Origin: Betaproteobacteria bacterium
Lineage (GTDB): Bacteria > Pseudomonadota > Gammaproteobacteria > Burkholderiales > Casimicrobiaceae
Reading direction: 5' to 3'
NCBI GenBank assembly: GCA_009778785.1
Contig: WRFN01000005.1
Location: 54,692-118,691, forward strand
DNA: 64,000 nt
The notes beneath the pieces are model-generated. The model ran no database searches. It saw nothing but the letters and a program-made list of their open reading frames with translations, and had not been told where the DNA came from. The translations under genes and the position numbers were made by a program. This document shows, one piece after another, positions 29,794-39,940 of the stretch (positions are counted from its first letter, which is position 1; the number at the start of each line of letters is the position of its first letter).

Positions 29794-32700
29794 GTGGGTG
29801 CCAAAGAGGAAGCCACAACCAATCCGAAATCCCCCCCTTCATCGCAAGAGTCGATGATGGACGATCCTGAGCCGACATTGTCGCTGCCGCCGTTCGAGGA
29901 AGAATACGACGGGGAGCCGACACTGGCGCCGGTGATGATGCCTGCGCCAGAAGCGGCGGCCGTCCCCGAGCCGTCGCCGGGAGCGGAACCAACGTCGCCG
30001 TTGCCGGAAGAGCCGACGGCCGCCTCGTCGTGGGTGGCGGCAATGGAGGAACACGATGGCTGGCCTGCCCCCGACCCGTCGCTGATGGAAGTGCTGGAAC
30101 ATCAAGCCGAGCACCTCGCAGAAAAGCAAGCCGAACTCCCTTGGCCGCCGACAACTGATGACGATGACGAACATCCTTGGCTGCCTCGGGTGCAAGAGCC
30201 GCTGCCGGAAGCCAAATTGTTGCAAGAGCCGTCGCCGGAACCGGAACAGGTCAATGAGGACATGCCCGATCCGGCCTTGATCGCGGAAGTGGAGCGGTTG
30301 CTGGAGCCGGTGCGTGAGCGGATCCATGAGTCGGAGCCGACCTCGTCGCCAACGCTCGAACTGCCGCCGGAGCCGGAAGAGAATTGGCTGATGTCCGATC
30401 CCGAATTGATGGCGAAAGTTGAGCAACTGTTCGGGCCGAAGGTTGAGACGCAATCGGAAGTCGAGCAACGATCTGAGCCGGAACAAGAAGAGGAAACCGA
30501 ACCCGAAACCGAGTCTGAGTCATTTTTTGAGCCGGAAGAAGCGCTTGAAGCCGAACCGGAAGCGTCAGAGCCGATCACGGAACCCGAAGCGGCGCCAGAG
30601 GCCGAAGCCGAGCAGGAAACTGAACAAGCGGCTGAATTGAAACATGAACCGGAGCCGATGGCTGGTCCGCCGCATGTTTCGGCGCTGGAAAAACGGTGGC
30701 CGCTGTCGGCGCTCGCTTCGCTGCTGAGGTGGAGGAAATCCAAACCCGCGCCCGCGCCCGCGCCGGAAGTTGAAGCGTCGGTTGAGCAGGATCTGGAAAA
30801 AGAGCCGGAAAGCGAGGAATGGTCGGCGTTCAACCCCGAGACGGTCATGGAACTGCCGGTTGAGCCGGAGCAAGAGAAAGTTGAGATGGAGCCGGAAGCC
30901 GAGCAGGAGGCTGAACCGGAAGCTGAGCAGGAGCCGGAAGTTGAGCAGGAAGCCGAACCGGAAGACAAACAACCGATAACGTCGTCGCATGGACTGGCGT
31001 CGGAAGCAGAATTTGATCAAGAGCCCGACGAAGAATGGGAAGACTTCGTTGCGACGTTGAAGTCGAAAGCCGAACCTCCGGTCGAATCGGAGCATGAGAC
31101 CGAACCGGAAAACTCGGAAGAGGACGAGGAATGGGAAGCCTTCGTCGCGTCGCTGAAACCGGAAGCCCAAAAAATCTCCCAATCGGAACCGGAAGAAGAG
31201 CCGGAAGACGAAGAGTGGGAAGCCTTTGTGGCGTCGCTGAAGCCAAAGACCGGGAAACTGGTCGAGCCGGAGCCGGAAACTGAGCCGGAGGCGCCGTCGG
31301 AAGGCAAGGCGCGGGAAGAGTTCGTGGCGTTGTTGCAGCCGAAGGGCGGGAAGCCGATGGCGCCGGATCATGAAATAGAAGCCGAGCCGGAGCCGGAAAA
31401 CGAACCCGAAACCCGCCAACTGTTTGGCCCCGAGCACGAACTGGAGCCGGAATCGGCGTCGGAACAGGAAAGATGGGTCGCCTTCGATCCTTCGCAAGAG
31501 ACGGAGGCGGAGCACCATCCTTGGCCGATCCCGATTCCCGAGCCGTCGCCGGAGTTTGAGGAGTTGGAAACTGAATCGGAAACCGAGCCGGAACCTGCCG
31601 CTTGGTCGGAGCCGGAGCCAGAGTTTACCGTTGCGCCGGAAGTCGAAGAAGTTGAAGACGACGAGGTTGACGATTACGAAGATGATGAGGGTGAGCCGAC
31701 TTTTGCGCCCGAACCCGAGCTGCAGCCCGATCCGCCCGAGCGCTTGTTGGGCGAGGCGCTGGTGGCGCGCGGCAAGCTCGACCCGATGGCGCTGGAGCGC
31801 GCCCAGCGTTTGTTCCAGGACACGCCCAATGAGAAATTCGCCAATCTGCTGATTACGCTGGGGTTGGTGGCGCCGCTCGATGTTGCCGAAGCGCTGGCGG
31901 GGCTGTACAAGGTGCCACTGGTGCGCGCCGATCAGTTCCCGGAACTGCCGATTCTCGAAGATCGGATTTCGACGCGCTTCTTGCGCGAGGCCAAAGTTTT
32001 GCCGCTGCATGAGCACGAAGACGAATTAACGCTGGCGATGGTAGATCCGAGCGACACGTACACCATCGACGCCGTCAAGATGGCGACCGGCAAAAACATC
32101 GCGCCGCGTGTGGCGCTGCCGTCGGAAATCGAAACGGCGCTGGAGCGGTTGTACGGGGCGGGGCGTTCGGCGGTCGGCCAGATCGTCGGCGACATCGGCA
32201 TCGAGACCGACGAGTTCGGGCTGAATGCCGACGTACAACAGTTGAAGGATTTGGCGTCGGAAGCGCCGGTGATCCGGCTGGTATCGCTGATTATCACCAA
32301 CGCGCTGTCGATGCGCGCCTCCGATATTCACATCGAGCCGTTCGAGGATCGCTTGATCGTTCGCTACCGGATCGACGGTGTGCTGCATGAAATCGAATCG
32401 CCGCCCAAACGCTTGTCGGCGGCGGTCATCTCGCGCGTCAAAATCATCGCCAATCTCGACATCGCCGAGCGGCGGTTGCCGCAGGACGGTCGTATCCGTT
32501 TGCGCACGCAGGGCAAGGACATCGACTTGCGGGTTTCCACCGTGCCGACGATGCACGGCGAATCGGTGGTAATGCGGATTCTCGACAAAGGCGGCGTGGC
32601 GCTCGATTTCCACAAGCTCGGCTTCTCCGAAAAAACGCTGGATCGTTTCCTGACGGCGCTAATGCAGCCGAACGGGATTCTGCTGGTGACGGGGCCGACC

Positions 32701-33432
32701 GGTTCCGGTAAAACGACCACGCTTTATACGGCGCTCGACCGGCTCAACCAGCCGGACGTGAAGATTCTGACCGTTGAAGACCCGGTCGAATACCAGATGC
32801 CGGGAATCAACCAGATTCAGGTCAAGCCGCAAATCGATTTGACCTTCGCCAACGCGCTGCGCTCGATCGTTCGGCAAGACCCGGACATCATCATGATCGG
32901 CGAAATCCGCGACCTCGAAACCGCGCAGATCGCCGTGCAGTCGGCGCTGACCGGCCACCTCGTGCTGTCCACCATTCACACCAACGATTCCGCTTCCACC
33001 GTCAACCGTCTGCTCGACATGGGGATGGAGGATTACCTGCTGACCTCAACCGTGATCGGCATTCAGGCGCAGCGGCTGGTGCGTACCTTGTGTGAACACT
33101 GCAAAGAGCCGTACACCGTCTTGCCGGAAATGGTCGATGAACTCGGCTTGCGACGGATGGTGCCGGAAGCGCAGAAAGACATCACGATGTGGCATGCGAA
33201 GGGCTGCAAGGAATGCTCGAACACCGGCTACATGGGGCGCGTTTGTATTCTCGAAGTGCTGCTGATGACTGACACGGTTCGCAGTCTGGTGATGAAACAC
33301 GCCATCTCCGGCGAAATCAAAGAACAGGCCATCGCCGACGGTATGACCACGATGTACGAAGATGGTTTGCGCAAGGCTCTGGCCGGCGTCACCACCATCG
33401 AAGAAGTGCTGCGGGCAACCCGCGAAGATTGA
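29794..33432 (+). CDS. gspE: Type II secretion ATPase GspE with a ~650-aa acidic Pro/Glu-rich N-terminal extension
   Basis: C-terminal half: GspE N1 (LLGEALVARGKLDPMALERA), Walker A GPTGSGKTTTLYTAL, EDPVEYQMPGINQIQV, tetracysteine CEHC...CKEC. N-terminal portion is EPEPE low complexity in the same frame. Listed ORF starts at 29725; GTG at 29794 has a better-placed aaggtggg. Confidence 0.92.
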   Translation: MGAKEEATTNPKSPPSSQESMMDDPEPTLSLPPFEEEYDGEPTLAPVMMPAPEAAAVPEPSPGAEPTSPLPEEPTAASSWVAAMEEHDGWPAPDPSLMEVLEHQAEHLAEKQAELPWPPTTDDDDEHPWLPRVQEPLPEAKLLQEPSPEPEQVNEDMPDPALIAEVERLLEPVRERIHESEPTSSPTLELPPEPEENWLMSDPELMAKVEQLFGPKVETQSEVEQRSEPEQEEETEPETESESFFEPEEALEAEPEASEPITEPEAAPEAEAEQETEQAAELKHEPEPMAGPPHVSALEKRWPLSALASLLRWRKSKPAPAPAPEVEASVEQDLEKEPESEEWSAFNPETVMELPVEPEQEKVEMEPEAEQEAEPEAEQEPEVEQEAEPEDKQPITSSHGLASEAEFDQEPDEEWEDFVATLKSKAEPPVESEHETEPENSEEDEEWEAFVASLKPEAQKISQSEPEEEPEDEEWEAFVASLKPKTGKLVEPEPETEPEAPSEGKAREEFVALLQPKGGKPMAPDHEIEAEPEPENEPETRQLFGPEHELEPESASEQERWVAFDPSQETEAEHHPWPIPIPEPSPEFEELETESETEPEPAAWSEPEPEFTVAPEVEEVEDDEVDDYEDDEGEPTFAPEPELQPDPPERLLGEALVARGKLDPMALERAQRLFQDTPNEKFANLLITLGLVAPLDVAEALAGLYKVPLVRADQFPELPILEDRISTRFLREAKVLPLHEHEDELTLAMVDPSDTYTIDAVKMATGKNIAPRVALPSEIETALERLYGAGRSAVGQIVGDIGIETDEFGLNADVQQLKDLASEAPVIRLVSLIITNALSMRASDIHIEPFEDRLIVRYRIDGVLHEIESPPKRLSAAVISRVKIIANLDIAERRLPQDGRIRLRTQGKDIDLRVSTVPTMHGESVVMRILDKGGVALDFHKLGFSEKTLDRFLTALMQPNGILLVTGPTGSGKTTTLYTALDRLNQPDVKILTVEDPVEYQMPGINQIQVKPQIDLTFANALRSIVRQDPDIIMIGEIRDLETAQIAVQSALTGHLVLSTIHTNDSASTVNRLLDMGMEDYLLTSTVIGIQAQRLVRTLCEHCKEPYTVLPEMVDELGLRRMVPEAQKDITMWHAKGCKECSNTGYMGRVCILEVLLMTDTVRSLVMKHAISGEIKEQAIADGMTTMYEDGLRKALAGVTTIEEVLRATRED

Positions 33433-33450
33433 CGACAGGAACGAAGAGCG

Positions 33451-34686
33451 ATGCCGACTTACCGCTACAAGGCCGTCAAATCCGGGGGCGAGGTTGCGAC
33501 GGGCGTGATCGACGCGCCGACCGAAATGGATGTGATCGAACGCTTGCGCGATCAGGGCATGATGCCGATGTCGATTGCGCTGGGCAGCGCCGCCGATCTG
33601 GCGGCAGGAAAGAGCAAGAGCAAGAAACGCGTCGGCCTTTTTGCCAGCCGGAAAGTGACGCGCGATCAAGTCATGTCGTTGACGCGCGAATTGGCCACGC
33701 TGCTGCGCGCTGGCTTGCCGCTCGACCGCGCGCTGGAAACCTTGATCGCGTTGGCTGAAGCGCCGCCGCTGATCGCGCTGCTGCAAGGCATTCGCGATAA
33801 CGTGCGCGGCGGGCGCGCCTTGTCGCAGGCGCTTGAACAACGCCCGGATGTGTTTACACGGTTCTACATCAATCTGGTGCGGGCGGGCGAAGCCGGCGGC
33901 GCACTCTCCACGGTGTTGACGCGGCTGGCCGACACGATGGAGCGCAACAAGGAACTGCGTGAAACAGTCATATCGGCGATGATTTACCCGATCATTCTGG
34001 TCATCGTTGCGGCATTGTCGGTGGTCATTCTGTTGATTATGGTGGTGCCGCAGTTCGAGGCCACCTTCGCGCAATCGGGTAAGGCGTTGCCGATCCCGAC
34101 CCAAGTCGTCGTCTGGTTGGGCGCATTCATGAAAGGCTGGTGGTGGGCAGCGCTGATCGCCGTTTTTCTGATCGGCAGCGCGATACGCGGCTTTCTCAAA
34201 AACCCGAAAACGCGGGCGCGTTGGGATGCCTGGATATTGCGGCGATGGTTGATTGGTGATGTCGTCACTCGCATTGAAACCGCGCGGTTTGCCCGAACAT
34301 TAGCAACACTGGTCGGCAACGGCGTCACCTTGCTGTCGGCGCTAACGATTGTCAAAGAGACGATGACCAACATGGAAATGGCGCGGGTTCTCGAAGGCGT
34401 GATCGTGAATTTGCGCGAAGGGCGCGGCTTCGGAAAGCCGCTGGCCGATACCGGCCTGTATCCGAAGCTGGCGACACAAATGATTATCGTCGGCGAAGAA
34501 AGCGGACGTTTGGAAGAAATGCTGATGCGCATTGCCGATATCTACGACCGGGAAGTACAAATAGCGATCAAACGTTTCCTGGCGGTATTGGAGCCGGTGA
34601 TGATCCTGTCGCTGGCGGTGATGGTTTTGTTGATCGTGCTGTCGATCATGCTCGGCATCATCGGAATGAACGATCTCGTGCGTTAG
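33451..34686 (+). CDS. gspF: Type II secretion inner-membrane protein GspF
   Basis: MPTYRYKAVKSGGEVATGVIDAPTEMDVIERLRDQGMMP...LTRELATLLRAGLPLDRAL. Confidence 0.95.
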   Translation: MPTYRYKAVKSGGEVATGVIDAPTEMDVIERLRDQGMMPMSIALGSAADLAAGKSKSKKRVGLFASRKVTRDQVMSLTRELATLLRAGLPLDRALETLIALAEAPPLIALLQGIRDNVRGGRALSQALEQRPDVFTRFYINLVRAGEAGGALSTVLTRLADTMERNKELRETVISAMIYPIILVIVAALSVVILLIMVVPQFEATFAQSGKALPIPTQVVVWLGAFMKGWWWAALIAVFLIGSAIRGFLKNPKTRARWDAWILRRWLIGDVVTRIETARFARTLATLVGNGVTLLSALTIVKETMTNMEMARVLEGVIVNLREGRGFGKPLADTGLYPKLATQMIIVGEESGRLEEMLMRIADIYDREVQIAIKRFLAVLEPVMILSLAVMVLLIVLSIMLGIIGMNDLVR

Positions 34687-34707
34687 CATCGGAAAATGGA
34701 GAAACAG

Positions 34708-35130
34708 ATGAAAGTGCAACAGTTAAGGAAATTAGGGCAGCGCGGTTTCACGCTGATGGAAATTCTGGTGGTGCTGGTTTTGCTGGGCGTCATCATGTCA
34801 GTCGTTGCCGGCAACTTCCTGCAACGCGGTGAAAAAGCCAAGGCCGACGCGGCGCGCATCCAGATTCAGGAAATCGGGCAATCACTCGATTTGTTCAAAC
34901 TTGAAGTAGGCCGCTATCCGACCCAATCGGAAGGTTTGCAGGCGCTGATTACTGCGCCGTCGGGGCTTGCTCGCTGGAACGGCCCTTACTGGAAACAAAA
35001 TCAAGTGCCGAAAGACCCGTGGCAAAACGAATACAAATATGCGATGCCGGGCAAGAATGGCGCGCCCTATGAAGTGATTTCGTCGGGTACCGATGGCAAA
35101 GAGATTTCCAGCGCCGATATCCAGCAGTAG
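34708..35130 (+). CDS. gspG: Type II secretion major pseudopilin GspG
   Basis: QRGFTLMEILVVLVLLGVIMSVV prepilin motif; LDLFKLEVGRYPTQSEGLQALI. Confidence 0.95.
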   Translation: MKVQQLRKLGQRGFTLMEILVVLVLLGVIMSVVAGNFLQRGEKAKADAARIQIQEIGQSLDLFKLEVGRYPTQSEGLQALITAPSGLARWNGPYWKQNQVPKDPWQNEYKYAMPGKNGAPYEVISSGTDGKEISSADIQQ

Positions 35131-35146
35131 CAGCGGTGGTTTGGCG

Positions 35147-35653
35147 ATGACCCTTTCAGCGGTATTGCCGCATCGTCGTGTTGCGCACAGCGGCAAGCGC
35201 GGCGCGAGAGCGAATGGTTTTACGCTGCTGGAACTGATGATCGTGCTGGTGATCATGGGGGTCATCATGGCGATGACCTTGCCGATGTTGCTCGGCAGCG
35301 GCCCGTCCAATACCGAACTGCGCGGCGCTGCCCGTCAACTGGCGGCGGCGGCGCGGCAAGTGCGGGCGGAAGCGGTGACGCAGCGGCGCGAAACCATGCT
35401 GATAATCGATCTCGAAAAAAACCGCTTCAAACTCGACGATGACCCGCGCGAAGTCAAATTGCCGGAAGCCATCGTGTTGAAACTGTTTACAGCGCAATCC
35501 GATCAAATCAGCGACACGGTCGGCGGCATTCGCTTCTTTCCCGACGGCGGCTCCAACGGCGGCCGCATCACCGTGAGCGCCGGCGACGACAGCGATCGCA
35601 AATACGAAGTCGATGTTGACTGGCTGACGGGTCGCGTGGCGATTCTGGAATGA
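35147..35653 (+). CDS. gspH: Type II secretion pseudopilin GspH
   Basis: ANGFTLLELMIVLVIMGVIMAM prepilin motif; position in cluster. Confidence 0.9.
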   Translation: MTLSAVLPHRRVAHSGKRGARANGFTLLELMIVLVIMGVIMAMTLPMLLGSGPSNTELRGAARQLAAAARQVRAEAVTQRRETMLIIDLEKNRFKLDDDPREVKLPEAIVLKLFTAQSDQISDTVGGIRFFPDGGSNGGRITVSAGDDSDRKYEVDVDWLTGRVAILE

Positions 35654-36084
35654 TGATGCAGCGAATAACCTCACAGCGCGGCTTTTCCCTGCTTGAAGTG
35701 CTGGTGGCGTTCGTCGTATTGGCGCTGGTCGGCACCGCGCTGTTTCGACTGTTCGGCGGCGCGATGAACAACGCCGCGTCGGCGGACGCATGGAGTCGCG
35801 CCGTGCAAGTCGCGCAAAATCAGTTGGCGCAGGCGTCGGTGATGCAGCCGTTGCGCGCGATGTCGGCCAACGGTCGGGACGGCGACGTGCAGTGGGCGTT
35901 GAAGGTCGAGCCTTACAATCCGCCGGCGCTCGAAGGCGAAACCTCACAACCGGCGGAATCGCCGACCTACCGGATGTTCCGGTTGGAGGTGGACGTGCGC
36001 TTCCCCGGCGTCGCCAACAAAGACCGGACGTTTGCGCTGGAAACCCTCAAGATCAGCCAGATCGAACAACCGGGGCAACCGTGA
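35650..36084 (+). CDS. gspI: Type II secretion pseudopilin GspI
   Basis: QRGFSLLEVLVAFVVLALVGTALFRL. Confidence 0.9.
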   Translation: MMMQRITSQRGFSLLEVLVAFVVLALVGTALFRLFGGAMNNAASADAWSRAVQVAQNQLAQASVMQPLRAMSANGRDGDVQWALKVEPYNPPALEGETSQPAESPTYRMFRLEVDVRFPGVANKDRTFALETLKISQIEQPGQP

Positions 36085-36773
36085 GCAAGACGATGAAACG
36101 CAATTTTCCCTCGTGCGCACAAGGTTTCACGCTGGTCGAACTGATCATCGCGTTGTTGCTGTTGTCGCTGATTTCGGCGACGCTGTTCGGCGTGTTTCGC
36201 ACGGCGGGGAAGAGCGTTGATGTGGGCGAGCAGCGCACCGACGACGCAGCGTCGATCCGAACCGTTCAGGATTTTTTGCGGGCGCAGTGGGAAAACGCGC
36301 ACCCGTTGCGCCAGCGCAAAACCCTCGAATTTCCGCTGATTTTTGAAGGCGATCATGACCAGTTGATCTACGTATCGGCCTTGCCGCCCCGAGTTCAGGG
36401 AGGCGGACTGTGGGCGTGGCGCTTGCATGTCGTGCGTAATGGCCAGCACAACCAGTTGATCTTGGAACACACCATTCCCAACACCGGCGAAAAAACGGCG
36501 TTGAGTGATTGGGCAAAGCAGTGGTCGGTGCTGGCGGATCGCGTTGACAGCGTGGCGTTTCAATACTACGGCATCACCGGCGAAGCGATCAAAGCGACGC
36601 CAAAGTGGAGCAATGACTGGAAAGACCCGCAGCGCTTGCCGCAGATGATCCGCATGGATGTCAAGCTGGAAAACGGCACCCAGTGGCCGACGCTTTACGC
36701 CGAAATGCGTAAAGGCATGGAGGCGGGTTGCCGGGCGTGGAGCGAGGCCGCCGGAAAGTGTGGGGGAGTATGA
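36081..36773 (+). CDS. gspJ: Type II secretion pseudopilin GspJ
   Basis: AQGFTLVELIIALLLLSLISATLFGVFR; GTG start overlaps the gspI stop (ATG at 36093 is an alternative). Confidence 0.9.
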   Translation: MSKTMKRNFPSCAQGFTLVELIIALLLLSLISATLFGVFRTAGKSVDVGEQRTDDAASIRTVQDFLRAQWENAHPLRQRKTLEFPLIFEGDHDQLIYVSALPPRVQGGGLWAWRLHVVRNGQHNQLILEHTIPNTGEKTALSDWAKQWSVLADRVDSVAFQYYGITGEAIKATPKWSNDWKDPQRLPQMIRMDVKLENGTQWPTLYAEMRKGMEAGCRAWSEAAGKCGGV

Positions 36774-37648
36774 GGCAGAGATTAAAACGGCAGCGCGGCA
36801 TCGCATTGATCATCGTTTTGTGGACGACGGTGTTGCTCACCGTGATCGCAGGCGGCTTTGCGTTTTCGATGCGCAACGAAGCGCTGGCGACGCAGAATTC
36901 CGTGTCGGTGGCGTCGGCGCGCTGGCTGGCCAACGGCGCGGTGGAACGGACGGTTTACGAGTTGGCAACGCCGAGAATGGTGGCGCAGGATGCCTGGCAG
37001 CCCGATGGCTTGTCGCACACTTGGCAGGAGGACGGCGCCCAGATCGAAGTGGTGGCGGTTGATGAAGGCGCGTTCATCGACATCAATACCGGCAACGACA
37101 TGCTACTGAAAGGGCTGTTCATGAACGTGGGCGGGATGGATGAAGCGGCGGCGATGTATCTGATTGATTCGATGGCCAATTGGCGCACCGACAGCGTGCA
37201 AAAGCGACTCACCGGCGCGCAGGACGGCGACTACAAAAAAGCCGGACTGCCGTACCTTCCGGCCAACGCGCCGTTCGGGGCAGTCGAAGAAGTTGGCATG
37301 GTGCTGGGGATGACGCCTGACCTCTACGCGCGGGTTTCCCCATTTTTGACGGTCAATTCCCGCCAATCCGGCGCCAACCCGCAAACGGCGCCGCGCGAAG
37401 TGCTGCTGTCGTTCCCCAATGTCACCCCCGCGATAGTCGATGATTATCTGGCGCGCCGACAGGACGCGCTGATGAGCCACCAGCCATTGCCGCTGTTTCC
37501 GGGGGGCGGCGGCGGGCGCTCGCCGGCCTGGCGGATTCAGGCGACCGTGACGATGGACGACGGGACGCAGTTCACCCGCAAGGCCGTGATCCGCCGCACC
37601 GGCGACCCGAAGCGGCCATTTATCGCGTTGCTTTGGGGAGAGGGCTGA
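36770..37648 (+). CDS. gspK: Type II secretion pseudopilin GspK
   Basis: QRGIALIIVLWTTVLLTVIAGGFAFSMRNE; ATGA overlap with gspJ. Confidence 0.9.
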   Translation: MRQRLKRQRGIALIIVLWTTVLLTVIAGGFAFSMRNEALATQNSVSVASARWLANGAVERTVYELATPRMVAQDAWQPDGLSHTWQEDGAQIEVVAVDEGAFIDINTGNDMLLKGLFMNVGGMDEAAAMYLIDSMANWRTDSVQKRLTGAQDGDYKKAGLPYLPANAPFGAVEEVGMVLGMTPDLYARVSPFLTVNSRQSGANPQTAPREVLLSFPNVTPAIVDDYLARRQDALMSHQPLPLFPGGGGGRSPAWRIQATVTMDDGTQFTRKAVIRRTGDPKRPFIALLWGEG

Positions 37649-37660
37649 AAACCGCCCAAC

Positions 37661-37705
37661 CGCGCCATAGTCATGTAACCTTGAATGACATCAACACATG
37701 GCGCG
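37661..37705. repeat. Nested inverted repeat in the gspK-gspL gap
   Basis: cgcgccat-a-gtcat...atgac-atcaacac-atggcgcg: outer 8-bp and inner 5-bp stems. Confidence 0.55.
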
Positions 37706-37826
37706 ATGGAGAGCAGATGCAACGACCGGCGCAAAGAATGATGCGGAGAGGGCGTAAGAGATAGCGCAATACACGGGGGGCAGGTAGAATGTTTTATTTT
37801 CATCAGTTTTCAGGGGCAGATTCCGA

Positions 37827-39317
37827 GTGCCAACATTGACGGCCACCTTGCAAAACGGCATCACCGCTGCGGCGAGCAACTTCTGGCGCTGGTGGCGGGA
37901 CGAACTCGTGCAGCTTTTGCCGATGACGGTTCGTTCGCGCCTGCAACATCGGCGCTTGCTGCCCGTCGTGGTAACCAGCGAAACGCAGTGGGAGTTGTGG
38001 ACGCCCAGTCTGGCGCACAACCGTGCGGCGCGGGTGAAACAAACCGTTCTCGACATGACCACCGAGCCGGACGACCGCGTCCGCGAAGCGATCGCGAGGC
38101 TGGCGTCGCCGGTGGCGTTGCTGATGCCCTCAACGATGGTTTTGCGGCGCACGCTGACCTTGCCGATGGCGCTCGAAGAAAACCTGAAGCAAGCGTTGGC
38201 TTACGACCTCGACCGCCACACCCCGTTCCGTGGCGACGAGCTGTACTTCGACGCGCAAGTCATCAGTCGCAACCCCGAGCGCAACGAAATGCAAGTCGTG
38301 CTGGCGGCTACCCAGCGCGTCAACGCCGACAAGATCATGACGGAGTTGCGCGAAGAAGGCGCCGAAGTGGTGGCGCTGCTGGTGGATCCGCCCGAAAATG
38401 TCAACTCCAAACTCAACCTTTTGCCGACCGAAGACCGCCCGTCGTGGCTGCCTTGGCAACGCTGGGCGATTGGCGGCGGCATGGCGCTGCTCGTGTTGCT
38501 GCTGCTGGCGGCGATCGCCCTGCCGATCGGGCAAAAGCGCTCCTACGTCATCAAGTTGCACCAACAAGCCGACGAGGCGCAAGCGCAGGCGATGGTCGTC
38601 ACCCGCGTGCGCAATGAACTCGATCAGTTGGTGGCCGATTACGATTTCGTCCCCGAGAAAAAAGGCATGTACCCATCGACGGTGCACGTACTCGACGAAA
38701 TCACCAAACTGCTGCCGGACGATACCTGGCTCACGCAGATGGAAATCAAGAATACGACAGGCAGCAAAGAAACCCGTCACGAGGTCTTTTTACGCGGCGA
38801 GTCGGCGCATGCCAGCCGGTTAGTGGCGTTGCTGGAAGATTCGGGGCTGGTCTCCGAAGCCGCGCCGCGTTCGCCGATTACCTCGATTAAAACCAGCAGC
38901 GGCGGTACGGCGGAAATGTTCGATATCGGCGCGCAGATCAAAAAATCGCCGGAACGGGAAAAAGTGGCCGTGATGATTGAAGGCAAAATCGCGCCGCCGC
39001 CTGTGACAGCGCCGCCGCCGCGCCCCATTACCCCGTTGCCGCCCGCTGTGCCCGACGCTACGCTTGCCGTGCCTGGCGCAGTTCCCGCTGTACCCGCCGC
39101 TACGTCGCCGCCATCCGCGCCTGCGCCGGCCGCGTCCGCCGCACCCGTCGCTCCCAGAGCGGTGCGGGGAGCGAGGAATCGTCCTGCGCCCGCCGCCGCG
39201 CCTGCTGCACCAGCCGCCGCGCCGCCACCGCCCGCGCCCGATGTCGGTGGCGACATCATCGAAGGCGACGAAGGCGGCGCGGATCAACCTCACGAAGCCG
39301 AGGAGAGTGGAGAATGA
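37827..39317 (+). CDS. gspL: Type II secretion protein GspL (PilM/PilN-like) with Pro/Ala-rich C-terminal extension
   Basis: Actin-like cytoplasmic part, TM WAIGGGMALLVLLLLAAIALPIG, PilN-like region, ~110-aa P/A-rich tail ending GDIIEGDEGGADQPHEAEESGE. Confidence 0.85.
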   Translation: MPTLTATLQNGITAAASNFWRWWRDELVQLLPMTVRSRLQHRRLLPVVVTSETQWELWTPSLAHNRAARVKQTVLDMTTEPDDRVREAIARLASPVALLMPSTMVLRRTLTLPMALEENLKQALAYDLDRHTPFRGDELYFDAQVISRNPERNEMQVVLAATQRVNADKIMTELREEGAEVVALLVDPPENVNSKLNLLPTEDRPSWLPWQRWAIGGGMALLVLLLLAAIALPIGQKRSYVIKLHQQADEAQAQAMVVTRVRNELDQLVADYDFVPEKKGMYPSTVHVLDEITKLLPDDTWLTQMEIKNTTGSKETRHEVFLRGESAHASRLVALLEDSGLVSEAAPRSPITSIKTSSGGTAEMFDIGAQIKKSPEREKVAVMIEGKIAPPPVTAPPPRPITPLPPAVPDATLAVPGAVPAVPAATSPPSAPAPAASAAPVAPRAVRGARNRPAPAAAPAAPAAAPPPPAPDVGGDIIEGDEGGADQPHEAEESGE

Positions 39318-39940
39318 GCGCCAGAATGACTCCCACTCAGTCGCGCGTCATCGCCGCCCTCCTGTTGGCGCTGGTGCTCATTGCCGTGCTCGCCGCCATC
39401 GTCGTGCCGACAGTGATGTTGCATCGCCACTACGATAACGCCATCGCCAAAGAGCGCCGCACGATGGAGGTTTCCAAACGTCTGCTCGCGCAGCAGCCGC
39501 AAGTCGAAACGGCGCTCAACGCCGTCAAGCAGCGCAACGGCCGCCGTTTCTTCCTCAAAAATACCGCCGCCAACCTGGCCGGCGCCGAGTTGGAAGACCA
39601 AGTGCGTTCGGCCATCGAAAAAAGCGGCGGACGCATTGCCACCAGCCAGAACATCGCCCCCAAAGACGATGGCGATTTCCAGAAAATCGCCGTTAATGTC
39701 CAGTTTTTCGCCTCCGTGCCTAACCTGCAAAAGGTGATCTACACACTGGAAACGCAAACGCCCTACATCGTCGTTGACAGCCTGACCCTGCGTCCCGTCA
39801 ACGCCAACCGCGATTTCAAACCGGCGGCCGGGCAAGAGCCGGAAGTCAACGCCCAAATTGAAGTGATGAGTTGGGCTTATCGCGGTGATAAAAGCAGCGC
39901 CGAAAAAAGTCCCGACAAAAGCAGCGGGGGCGCATCATGA
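39314..39940 (+). CDS. gspM: Type II secretion protein GspM (PilO-like)
   Basis: Single N-terminal TM, coiled coil, PilO-like periplasmic fold; overlaps gspL. Confidence 0.8.
   Translation: MSARMTPTQSRVIAALLLALVLIAVLAAIVVPTVMLHRHYDNAIAKERRTMEVSKRLLAQQPQVETALNAVKQRNGRRFFLKNTAANLAGAELEDQVRSAIEKSGGRIATSQNIAPKDDGDFQKIAVNVQFFASVPNLQKVIYTLETQTPYIVVDSLTLRPVNANRDFKPAAGQEPEVNAQIEVMSWAYRGDKSSAEKSPDKSSGGAS

Noticed and set aside
30565-32016. 483-aa F/R/L-rich minus-strand ORF opposite gspE
   Set aside because: Direct consequence of GAGCCGGAA-type codon repeats in the gspE extension read in reverse; no start context or family.
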